Shown: piece by piece, positions 1 to 5,867 of the stretch
Layout: each line of letters starts with the position of its first letter
Position numbering within the stretch: position 1 is the stretch's first letter
Source: Deltaproteobacteria bacterium
GTDB taxonomy: Bacteria; Desulfobacterota; Syntrophia; Syntrophales; Smithellaceae
DNA: 5,867 nucleotides
NCBI GenBank assembly: GCA_019136325.1
Contig: JAGVUJ010000209.1
Coordinates: 1 to 5,867, forward strand
Direction of reading: 5' to 3'
The notes under the pieces: model-generated
What the model saw: only the letters and a program-made list of their open reading frames with translations
Database searches by the model: none
What the model was told of the DNA's origin: nothing
Made by a program: the position numbers and the translations under genes

Positions 1-1
1 A

Positions 2-925
2 ATCATTGTGGCGGAAGCCGATGAAAGCGACGGTTCGTTTCTGAAATTGTCGCCGACCATCGCCGTCATCACCAATATCGACCGGGAGCATCTGGATTAT
101 TATCCGGGCATCGCTGAAATCAAGGAGGCGTTTCTGACGTTTGCCAATATCGTTCCCTTTTACGGGTGCACGGTCCTGTGTAACGACAATATTCACGTGC
201 GGGAGATTCTTCCGGCGATCAAACGACGGATGATCACCTACGGTATCGATACCCCGGCGGATTACAGCGCCGAGGATATAAAATTTACAAAAAGAAAAAC
301 GTGTTACAGCCTGGTTCATAAGGGGGAAAAACTGGGCAAGATCGAATTAATTGTTCCCGGTCTGTTCAATGTTTATAATTCGCTGGCGGCGATAGCGGTT
401 GCCCGGGAGCTGAACCTGGATCTGGCCACCATCAAAGAAGGATTGAAAAGTTTTTCCGGGGTGCAGCGCCGGTTGGAGATCAAGGGAAGGGTCGGCGAAG
501 TAACTGTTATTGATGATTACGGTCATCACCCGACGGAAATCAAGGCGACGCTGGCGGCCATGCGGCAAATCTGGAAGGACAGGCTGATCGTCGTTTTTCA
601 GCCGCACAGATATACACGGACACGGGCGCTTTTTGAGGAGTTTACGGAAGCATTTGACGAGGTTGACATTCTGATTCTCAATGACATTTATCCGGCCAGT
701 GAAGAGCCGATTCCCGGCATCACAGCTGCCGCGCTTTGCGAGGCGATCCGGAAGGCCGGTCATAAGCATGTGGAATATATTCCGGGTGCGGAAGCGACCG
801 TCGAATATCTCTTAAAAACGGTTCAGGAAAAGGATACGGTTGCCACCATCGGCGCGGGCAGTATTTATAAAATAGGCGAAACGTTCATTAAACAACTGGT
901 GGCCAGGGAAAAGAATACGAGATGA
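2..925 (+). CDS. murC: UDP-N-acetylmuramate--L-alanine ligase MurC, 3' part (5' end outside window)
   Basis: Cytoplasmic Mur ligase that uses ATP to join L-alanine to UDP-MurNAc, the first peptide step of peptidoglycan precursor synthesis. The reading frame is already open at base 2, so this is the 3' part of a gene; the GTG at 8 lies inside a conserved motif and is not a start. The 307 visible residues cover most of the central domain and the whole C-terminal domain. Numbered from the fragment start they show EADESDGSF (5-13), TNIDREHLDYY (24-34), the linker-proximal PGLFNVYN (119-126), FSGVQRRLE (151-159), DDYGHHPTEI (171-180), FQPHRYTRTR (199-208) and GAGSIYKIG (284-292). The HHPTE and FQPHRYTRTR motifs identify MurC rather than MurD, MurE or MurF. 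Against a usual length near 460 residues, about 150 are missing, including the P-loop. The His usual in the GxHNxxN motif is Phe here. The stop overlaps the murB start as ATGA, which suggests translational coupling. Confidence 0.96.
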   Translation: MIVAEADESDGSFLKLSPTIAVITNIDREHLDYYPGIAEIKEAFLTFANIVPFYGCTVLCNDNIHVREILPAIKRRMITYGIDTPADYSAEDIKFTKRKTCYSLVHKGEKLGKIELIVPGLFNVYNSLAAIAVARELNLDLATIKEGLKSFSGVQRRLEIKGRVGEVTVIDDYGHHPTEIKATLAAMRQIWKDRLIVVFQPHRYTRTRALFEEFTEAFDEVDILILNDIYPASEEPIPGITAAALCEAIRKAGHKHVEYIPGAEATVEYLLKTVQEKDTVATIGAGSIYKIGETFIKQLVAREKNTR

Positions 926-1845
926 CCAGCTCTAATGCGATCAGGGACATTCTGCAGGATATTGACGTCGGGGAAATATTGTATGACGAGCCGATGTCGT
1001 TGCATACATCGCTGGCCGTGGGAGGCAAAGCAGACGCCCTGATTACTATCGGCCGTGAGAATCAACTGGAGAGAGTGGTAAAAAGACTCCGGGAGAAGCA
1101 GATCAATATTTTTTCAGCGGGGAACCTTACCAACGTGATCGTGAAGGACGGTGGATTCAGAGGAGCGATACTGTTGATGACGGGGCTTAAAAAGATCGAT
1201 TGCTGTCATACGGAAAGCGGTGACGTTTTTATCGACGCTCAGGCGGGCGCGCCGCTGGCCGGAGTGGTCAGCCGTTCTCTCACGGAAGAAATAACCGGTT
1301 TCGAGTTTTGTTCCGGAATTCCGGGCAGTGTCGGCGGCGCCGTCTGGATGAACGCCGGCGCCTACGGCAGAGAAATGAAAGATGTCATAGAATCCGTTGA
1401 CATACTCGATGCTGACGGAGTCAAAAAAACGTTGAAGAGGGAAGACATAACTTTCCGCTACCGCAAGGCATGCTTTGCTCCGGCAACAATCGTGCTGGGC
1501 GCAAGATTCAAACTGGCGAAAGGCGAGCGTTCCAGGATAAAAGCGAGAATCAGCGAAATCTTACAGTGGCGCCGGGAAAAGCATCCGCTGGAGTATCCCA
1601 GCGCCGGATCGGTTTTTAAAAATCCACCCGGACAACCGGCCGGCAGGATTATTGAGGAAATGGGACTCAAGGGGATGACCGCGGGAGGCGCACAAATATC
1701 ATCCAAGCACGCCAATTTTATTGTTAACAGGGGCAATGCCACCGCTGCGGATATTCTGACGCTGATTCATTTGGTCCAGTCCAAAGCGCGGAAAGAGAAA
1801 AATATCGATTTGGAAACAGAGGTTTTGATTATCGGAGAAGATTAA
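922..1845 (+). CDS. murB: UDP-N-acetylenolpyruvoylglucosamine reductase MurB
   Basis: FAD- and NADPH-dependent cytoplasmic enzyme that reduces UDP-GlcNAc-enolpyruvate to UDP-MurNAc, the substrate of the MurC encoded just upstream. The 307-residue product has the family layout: an N-terminal FAD-binding part with SLAVGGKADAL (30-40) and a glycine loop at 67-71, the signature GIPGSVGGAVWMNAGAYG (132-149), then the substrate-binding domain. Expected catalytic residues are visible by motif: Arg181 in FRYRKACF, Ser230 in PSAGSVFKNP, and Glu300 near the C-terminus in LETEVLIIG. The length fits the shorter MurB form that lacks the extra tyrosine loop of the E. coli enzyme (342 residues). The loop normally written GxGSN or GxGTN reads GNLTN here, so a glycine is replaced by Leu69. 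The ATG at 922 overlaps the murC stop; an AGGGAA lies 11 bases upstream. The stop shares one base with the ftsQ start. Confidence 0.97.
   Translation: MTSSNAIRDILQDIDVGEILYDEPMSLHTSLAVGGKADALITIGRENQLERVVKRLREKQINIFSAGNLTNVIVKDGGFRGAILLMTGLKKIDCCHTESGDVFIDAQAGAPLAGVVSRSLTEEITGFEFCSGIPGSVGGAVWMNAGAYGREMKDVIESVDILDADGVKKTLKREDITFRYRKACFAPATIVLGARFKLAKGERSRIKARISEILQWRREKHPLEYPSAGSVFKNPPGQPAGRIIEEMGLKGMTAGGAQISSKHANFIVNRGNATAADILTLIHLVQSKARKEKNIDLETEVLIIGED
1834..1839 (+). promoter_or_regulatory. Ribosome binding site for ftsQ
   Basis: GGAGAA lies five bases before the ATG at 1845, inside the last codons of murB. Together with the TAATG stop/start overlap it supports this start and implies coupling of ftsQ translation to murB. 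Confidence 0.7.
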
Positions 1846-2684
1846 TGTTCAAGAAAACCGGAATTAAAACGCAGCAAAACCGAATACGGCGCCGCTTTAC
1901 AAGCTTGTCCGAGGATTTTTTTACCGCCATGATATTGCTTTGTTCGTGTGTTTTATTGAGCGTGATATTTATTTACGCTTACAGCTTCATCATCAGCAGC
2001 CCCTATTTTCAGGTACAGGAAATATCCGTGCGCGGATTAAAGGAATTGACGGAGAAGGATATTCTGGCATCGGCGAATATCAAACCGGACCAAAATCTCC
2101 TGGCCGTCAATGAAGACGCCGTCATTCAACGCGTTTGCGCTAATCAGTGGGTGGAACATGTGTATGTCGGTAAAGAACTTCCCGGCAAACTGGTTTTGGA
2201 CGTTAGGGAGAGAGTACCTCTGGCGCTGGTAAAGCAAGCCGGCGATTTCTATCTGATGGATGTCAAGGGGTATGTTTTTAAAAGACTGGGTAAAAGCGAT
2301 GAGGTTGATCTTCCCGTGATTACGGGCGTCGTGAACAAAGAGGACACCCGTTCGCCGCTTCTTTTAAGCACGCTCAATTTGATACAAAAGATTTCCAAAT
2401 CTCCCGAGTATGCTCATTTGGGAACGATATCGGAAATTAATGTCGATGCCGTATTCGGACTTGCTCTGGTTTCCGATAACGGTCTTTATTTAAAACTGGG
2501 CATGAATGATTTTGAAAATAAACTTAAAAAATTAAAAACGATTCTGTCCGATCTGGAGAACCGGGGCATGAAAACCGGTTATTTGTGCATTGATTTATCA
2601 GACCATTCCAAGGTCACCGTGAAAAGAAAAAATGTTCCGGAGAAAACAGAAGAAGGCGATAAGAGTGAACAATATCTTATCTGA
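1845..2684 (+). CDS. ftsQ: Cell division protein FtsQ (POTRA domain)
   Basis: Bitopic inner-membrane divisome protein that in studied bacteria recruits FtsB and FtsL and links early to late division proteins. The 279-residue product has a basic cytoplasmic N-terminus (about 1-18, rich in Lys and Arg) and one hydrophobic segment (about 28-51, including AMILLCSCVLLSVIFIYAY). A POTRA domain follows at about 55-122, starting at YFQVQEISVRGL and ending with the conserved LVLDVRERVPLALV. Next comes the beta-rich FtsQ domain with FYLMDVKGYVFKRL and LPVITGV (about 135-162) and YLCIDLSDHSKVTVKR near 246-261. The last 18 or so residues are polar and probably disordered. Sequence conservation in this family is low, so the call rests on topology, motif order and position between murB and ftsA. 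A ddl gene, often found between murB and ftsQ, is absent. Confidence 0.93.
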   Translation: MFKKTGIKTQQNRIRRRFTSLSEDFFTAMILLCSCVLLSVIFIYAYSFIISSPYFQVQEISVRGLKELTEKDILASANIKPDQNLLAVNEDAVIQRVCANQWVEHVYVGKELPGKLVLDVRERVPLALVKQAGDFYLMDVKGYVFKRLGKSDEVDLPVITGVVNKEDTRSPLLLSTLNLIQKISKSPEYAHLGTISEINVDAVFGLALVSDNGLYLKLGMNDFENKLKKLKTILSDLENRGMKTGYLCIDLSDHSKVTVKRKNVPEKTEEGDKSEQYLI

Positions 2685-2710
2685 GAATTTGAATTTATAT
2701 CAATAAAAAA

Positions 2711-2716
2711 GAGGTG
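2711..2716 (+). promoter_or_regulatory. Ribosome binding site that decides the ftsA start
   Basis: GAGGTG, preceded by an A-rich run, lies nine bases before the ATG at 2726. An in-frame GTG at 2714 falls inside this Shine-Dalgarno itself and has no good site of its own upstream, so the ATG at 2726 is the better start. Confidence 0.75.
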
Positions 2717-2725
2717 AAAACACTG

Positions 2726-3943
2726 ATGGGAAAAAGAAGCAATGTTTTAGTTGGCCTTGATATCGGAACGACCAAAACCACTGCTATCGTTGGTGATGTT
2801 ACCGAAACGGGTATTGACATCATAGGCATCGGAACGTCGCAAACCAAGGAAATGAGAAAAGGATCCGTTGTCAATATTGACAGCATGGTCGAGTCTATCA
2901 AGACGGCGGTGGAAGAAGCGGAGCATATGTCCGGTTGCCGGATCAATTCCGCTTTTGTCGGGATTTCCGGCAGCCATATCAAAGGTCAGAACTCCTTAAG
3001 CATCGTATCCATTAAAGGCAGGGAAGTGGATGAAAAGGATGTGCAGCGAGTCATTGAAGCTTCCGAAGCGATCGCCATTCCTGTCGGTAGAAAGATTCTG
3101 CACATTCTTCCACAAAGCTATGTCATTGACGGTCAGGAAGGCATCAAAGATCCCATCGGCATGTCCGGTGTCCGTCTGGAAGCCAAGGTTCATATTGTGA
3201 CGGGAGCCATTGCCGCCATTCAGGATATCGAAAAATCCGTGAATCGTGTCGGTCTGGATATTGACGGAATTGTTCTGGAGCAACTCGCTGCCGGGGAAGC
3301 GGTGCTCAGCAATGATGAAAAAGAACTGGGTGTGGTGCTGGTGGACATCGGAGGATCCAATACGTCCGTTACCATTTTTTCAGAATCAAGCATCAAACAC
3401 ACGGCGATATTGCCCGTTGGCGGCAATTATCTTACGTCGGATATTTCGACCGGCCTGCGCACTCCGCTGAGTGAAGCGGAAAAAATTAAGATCAAATACG
3501 GTTGCGCCATGACCTCCATGATTCCGAAAGATGAGACCATCCGGGTGCCCAGCCTGGGCGGGAGGGAAGATCGTGAAGTCGCCCGGCAGATTCTGGGACG
3601 CATTGTTGAACCGAGAATGGAGGAAATTTTAAACCTGGCCTACAATGAGGTTGTGCGGTTCGGTTTTGAAGATCTGCTGGCTGCGGGCGTTGTTCTGACC
3701 GGCGGCACGTCGCTTCTGGAAGGCATCAGTGAACTGGCTGAAAAAATATTTGATATGCCGGCGCGCAAGGGCATTCCCATCGGGGTCGGAGGGCTGAACG
3801 ATATTGTCAACTCACCGGCGCACGCCATCGGCGTAGGGTTGATTATCTACGGCCATAAACAGAATGCATTAAGCGGAGTTTCAACAGGGATGTTTGGACA
3901 TATCACAAGAACTGTGAAAAAAATGTTTTCAGAATTTTTCTGA
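2726..3943 (+). CDS. ftsA: Cell division protein FtsA (actin-like membrane tether)
   Basis: Actin/HSP70-fold ATP-binding protein that anchors FtsZ filaments to the inner membrane and helps recruit later divisome proteins. From the ATG at 2726 it is 405 residues, normal for FtsA. Visible parts, in order: phosphate-1 motif GLDIGTTK (10-17); the SHS2/1C domain, roughly 84-165, containing KILHILPQSYVIDGQ; phosphate-2 region VLVDIGGSNTSVTIF (204-218); LPVGGNYLTSDISTGLRTPLSEAE (229-252, cited in part); adenosine motif GVVLTGGTSLLEG (321-333); and a C-terminal amphipathic helix ending VKKMFSEFF, the expected membrane-targeting element. Phosphate-2 departs from the common DIGGGTTD. A GTG start at 2714 would add four residues but overlaps the ribosome binding site. 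The gene follows ftsQ by 41 bases and precedes ftsZ by 15. Confidence 0.97.
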   Translation: MGKRSNVLVGLDIGTTKTTAIVGDVTETGIDIIGIGTSQTKEMRKGSVVNIDSMVESIKTAVEEAEHMSGCRINSAFVGISGSHIKGQNSLSIVSIKGREVDEKDVQRVIEASEAIAIPVGRKILHILPQSYVIDGQEGIKDPIGMSGVRLEAKVHIVTGAIAAIQDIEKSVNRVGLDIDGIVLEQLAAGEAVLSNDEKELGVVLVDIGGSNTSVTIFSESSIKHTAILPVGGNYLTSDISTGLRTPLSEAEKIKIKYGCAMTSMIPKDETIRVPSLGGREDREVARQILGRIVEPRMEEILNLAYNEVVRFGFEDLLAAGVVLTGGTSLLEGISELAEKIFDMPARKGIPIGVGGLNDIVNSPAHAIGVGLIIYGHKQNALSGVSTGMFGHITRTVKKMFSEFF

Positions 3944-3947
3944 AAGG

Positions 3948-3953
3948 AAGGAG
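3948..3953 (+). promoter_or_regulatory. Strong ribosome binding site for ftsZ
   Basis: AAGGAG lies five bases before the ATG at 3959, within a purine-rich stretch that starts right after the ftsA stop. It is the best Shine-Dalgarno in the window, which fits the known need for much more FtsZ than FtsA. Confidence 0.8.
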
Positions 3954-3958
3954 AGAGC

Positions 3959-5116
3959 ATGTTTGAATTAACCGAAGTATGTAGTGAAAATCTGGCAAAA
4001 ATTAAAGTGGTTGGCGTAGGCGGAGGAGGCGGCAATGCCGTCAATACGATGATTGCCTCCTGTCTGCAGGGCGTTGATTTTATCAACGCCAATACGGATG
4101 CGCAGGCCCTTGGCGTATCCAGCGCGCCAATCAAAATTCAAATCGGAACGCAGATCACCAAAGGTCTGGGTGCCGGTTCGGACCCGGAAATCGGAAAACA
4201 ATCCGCTCTGGAATCGCGCGATGAAATCAAGCCCTATCTGGAGGGGGCCGACATGATTTTCATCACCGCGGGCATGGGCGGGGGAACAGGCACGGGAGCG
4301 GCTCCGGTGATTGCCGAAATTGCCCGTGAATGCAGCGTCCTGACCATCGCCGTCGTAACCAAGCCTTTCCAGTTTGAAGGCAAAAAGCGTAATCAGCAGG
4401 CTGAAGAAGGCATTGCTCAGCTCAGGGAAGCCGTGGATACGCTGATCGTCGTTCCCAACCAGAGATTGCTGAGCCTCGGCGGACGCAATTTGTCGTTGCT
4501 GGAAGCCTTCAAAAAGGCGGATGATATTCTTTATCAGGCCGTTAAGGGGATATCCGATTTGATTCTGGTGCCGGGATTGATCAATCTGGATTTCGCCGAC
4601 GTCCGAAGCGTCATGAGCAATATGGGCATGGCCATTATGGGCACGGGCATTGCCAGTGGCGAAAACAGAGCCGTCGAGGCAGCTCAGCGGGCGATTTCAT
4701 CTCCGTTGCTGGAAGACAATACTATTCAGGGCGCGCATGGCATTCTGCTGAATATCACCGGCGGATCGGACATGAGCCTTTACGAAGTCAATGAAGCGTC
4801 CTCTCTGATTCAGGAAGAAGCGGATGAAGACGCCAATATTATTTTCGGCACGGTTATTGATCCGAGCATGGAGGATGAAATCCGGATTACTGTCATCGCC
4901 ACCGGTTTTGAGGATGATTTAAGCAGGAAGAAGATTGAAGCGCCGGGCAATGTCACCCGTTTAGGCGGATTCCGGAGGGAAGATCTCGCTACGCCGACGT
5001 ATATTCGCAGAGAAAGAAAACTCAACAGCGGCGAAGTAGCTGTGGTGGGTCTTGGCGATGAAACGGAGAATATGGATATCCAGATTCCCACTTTCTTAAG
5101 ACGTCAGGCCGATTGA
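3959..5116 (+). CDS. ftsZ: Cell division protein FtsZ (tubulin-like GTPase)
   Basis: Tubulin-like GTPase that polymerises at midcell to form the Z ring and guides septal wall synthesis. The 385-residue product has the full set of motifs: T1 loop [11 protein letters not shown] (19-29), NTDAQAL (45-51), the tubulin signature [10 protein letters not shown] (107-116), [11 protein letters not shown] (141-151), and the T7 loop NLDFADVR (209-216), where Asp211 and Asp214 are the expected catalytic acids that complete GTP hydrolysis in the neighbouring subunit. The C-terminal globular subdomain (about 222-318) includes [21 protein letters not shown] short linker of roughly 50 residues leads to the C-terminal peptide [10 protein letters not shown], the conserved docking site for FtsA and other partners. 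FtsA, its tether, is encoded 15 bases upstream. All key residues are intact. Confidence 0.99.
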   Translation: MFELTEVCSENLAKIKVVGVGGGGGNAVNTMIASCLQGVDFINANTDAQALGVSSAPIKIQIGTQITKGLGAGSDPEIGKQSALESRDEIKPYLEGADMIFITAGMGGGTGTGAAPVIAEIARECSVLTIAVVTKPFQFEGKKRNQQAEEGIAQLREAVDTLIVVPNQRLLSLGGRNLSLLEAFKKADDILYQAVKGISDLILVPGLINLDFADVRSVMSNMGMAIMGTGIASGENRAVEAAQRAISSPLLEDNTIQGAHGILLNITGGSDMSLYEVNEASSLIQEEADEDANIIFGTVIDPSMEDEIRITVIATGFEDDLSRKKIEAPGNVTRLGGFRREDLATPTYIRRERKLNSGEVAVVGLGDETENMDIQIPTFLRRQAD

Positions 5117-5184
5117 TATGATGACGTATTCAGGGGAACTGTCGTCCGGAATTTTCGCCGTTGCGTTCAGGCCATGATAACACC
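5117..5184 (+). other. Short spacer between ftsZ and the radical SAM-like gene
   Basis: This 68-base spacer has no convincing terminator: there is no stable stem followed by a T run. It contains a 19-codon frame, ATG at 5118 to TGA at 5175-5177, with no recognisable product or good ribosome binding site, which I do not call as a gene. Lack of a terminator favours read-through from ftsZ into the next gene. Confidence 0.5.
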
Positions 5185-5188
5185 ATGG
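5172..5188 (+). repeat. Small inverted repeat over the start codon of the radical SAM-like gene
   Basis: CCATG at 5172-5176 is the reverse complement of CATGG at 5184-5188, with a seven-base loop. The second arm contains the start codon at 5185. A five-pair stem is weak and could be chance, so any role in hiding the start is speculative. Confidence 0.3.
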
Positions 5189-5867
5189 ATTGGCAGCAGA
5201 GGAAAATATATAAAAGTATTCTGGAAAAAGAGACCGGATACATAAAAAAAATTTGGGGGGAATATAACACGGTTTGCCTGGTTTATCCCAATCACTACAG
5301 GATAGGCATGGCGAACCTGGGATTCCAGACCGTTTATCACCTGTTGAATGCTCAACCTTCCTTTCTTTGTGAGAGGGCATTCCTGTCCGTTTCCGGAAAC
5401 GAGGCCAGATTCGTTTCCGGAACGGCGGGAATATTCAGCCTGGAAAATCAGAAATCAATTCATGATTTTGATATTCTGGCTTTCTCCGTGTCTTTCGAAA
5501 ACGATTATCCGAATATTTTAAAGATGATGGACCAATCCGGCATTCCACTGCGGACCAAAGACCGGTCGGAAAAAAATCCGCTGGTGGTCGGCGGCGGAAT
5601 CGCGCTGACTCTCAATCCGGAACCGCTGGCTGAATTTTTTGATTTATTCATTCTCGGGGAAGCGGAAGAAACATTGCCTGAATTCTGCCGGCATGTTGAA
5701 GCGGCGCGACGTTCGGCCGTCCGGCGTGAACAGTTTTTAAAAGACTCGCAAAGGCAATTGCATAACATTTATGTTCCCGGTCTTTACGAAGTCATCTATT
5801 CCGCGGACAGCAGAATTCAATCCGTCGTTCCGCGCGAAGCGGGATTGCCGGAAAAAATAAAAATACG
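5185..5867 (+). CDS. Radical SAM-type protein with B12-binding-like N-terminal domain, 5' part (3' end outside window)
   Basis: The frame is open from the ATG at 5185 to the window edge, giving 227 residues plus two bases. Characteristic stretches are VCLVYPNHYRIGMANLGFQ (30-48), FDILAFSVSFENDYPNIL (95-112), VVGGGIALTLNPEPLA (134-149) and FILGEAEETLP (155-165). These match, from memory, the Rossmann-like N-terminal half of uncharacterised B12-binding-domain radical SAM proteins, in which a radical SAM TIM barrel follows. The CxxxCxxC iron-sulfur cluster motif is not in the visible part, so catalysis cannot be confirmed. The cobalamin-coordinating DxHxxG motif is also not visible. The reaction and substrate are unknown. 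The start is supported by being the first in-frame ATG shortly before the conserved core, although the only upstream SD-like bases are an AGG 13 bases away. A TTG at 5161 is a weaker alternative. Position after ftsZ suggests co-transcription, not necessarily a division role. Confidence 0.85.
   Translation, partial: MDWQQRKIYKSILEKETGYIKKIWGEYNTVCLVYPNHYRIGMANLGFQTVYHLLNAQPSFLCERAFLSVSGNEARFVSGTAGIFSLENQKSIHDFDILAFSVSFENDYPNILKMMDQSGIPLRTKDRSEKNPLVVGGGIALTLNPEPLAEFFDLFILGEAEETLPEFCRHVEAARRSAVRREQFLKDSQRQLHNIYVPGLYEVIYSADSRIQSVVPREAGLPEKIKI
5388..5422 (+). repeat. Direct repeat of an 11-base motif inside the radical SAM-like gene
   Basis: CGTTTCCGGAA occurs at 5388-5398 and 5412-5422, exactly 24 bases (eight codons) apart and in the same frame, so both copies encode Val-Ser-Gly. 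The first copy contains the perfect palindrome TTTCCGGAAA (5390-5399). It may be a small in-frame duplication or chance. Confidence 0.4.

Noticed and set aside
347..769. 140-codon open frame on the minus strand opposite murC
   Set aside because: Shadow of the murC coding frame; no recognisable domain and fully covered by strong MurC motifs on the + strand.
1313..1324. Perfect 12-base palindrome CCGGAATTCCGG as an operator
   Set aside because: It lies within the codons of the conserved MurB motif SGIPGSVGG and is explained by coding constraint.
2665..2706. Short frame from GTG at 2665 to TAA, spanning the ftsQ end and the ftsQ-ftsA gap
   Set aside because: Only 13 codons, no clear ribosome binding site and no recognisable product.
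2671..2710. AT-rich ftsQ-ftsA gap as an internal promoter
   Set aside because: TATATC- and TTGAAT-like hexamers occur, but no pair has sigma-70-like spacing of 16-18 bases; AT content alone is not enough.
5174..5184. ATG at 5174 as the start of the radical SAM-like gene
   Set aside because: It is in a different frame from the conserved protein and cannot be the start without a frameshift.
5096..5380. 94-codon minus-strand frame across the ftsZ-radical SAM junction
   Set aside because: Overlaps the FtsZ C-terminal end and the conserved N-terminal block of the next gene; no recognisable product.

Overview
The window is a stretch of bacterial division and cell-wall (dcw) cluster, entirely on the + strand. 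In order it holds the 3' two thirds of murC, complete murB, ftsQ, ftsA and ftsZ, and the 5' part of a radical-SAM-type gene that runs off the right edge. Protein character and gene order suggest a deltaproteobacterium in the broad sense (Desulfobacterota), possibly near the Syntrophales. The main clue is a radical SAM/B12-domain-like gene directly after ftsZ, an arrangement I associate with that group. Base composition is close to balanced, with no compositional break. This taxonomic placement is inference from recalled family features, not from a search.

Layout: murC (2-925) overlaps murB (922-1845) by ATGA. murB overlaps ftsQ (1845-2684) by one base in TAATG. After a 41-base AT-rich gap comes ftsA (2726-3943), then a 15-base gap with a strong Shine-Dalgarno and ftsZ (3959-5116). 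A 68-base spacer leads to the radical SAM-like gene (5185 to beyond 5867). No gap exceeds 100 bases. I see no convincing promoter, terminator, tRNA, rRNA, mobile element, CRISPR array or riboswitch. The overlaps and short gaps imply one polycistronic unit that starts upstream of the window.

How the genes work together: MurB and MurC carry out consecutive cytoplasmic steps of peptidoglycan precursor synthesis (UDP-MurNAc formation, then L-alanine addition). FtsZ polymerises into the division ring, FtsA tethers it to the membrane, and FtsQ is the bitopic periplasmic-side divisome protein. The last gene has no assigned role; only its N-terminal 227 residues are visible, and the radical SAM cysteine cluster would lie outside the window.

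No new system is evident; this is a core housekeeping region. Items worth a second look are the uncharacterised gene after ftsZ, the absence of ddl between murB and ftsQ, and departures from consensus in nucleotide- or cofactor-binding motifs of MurC, MurB and FtsA.
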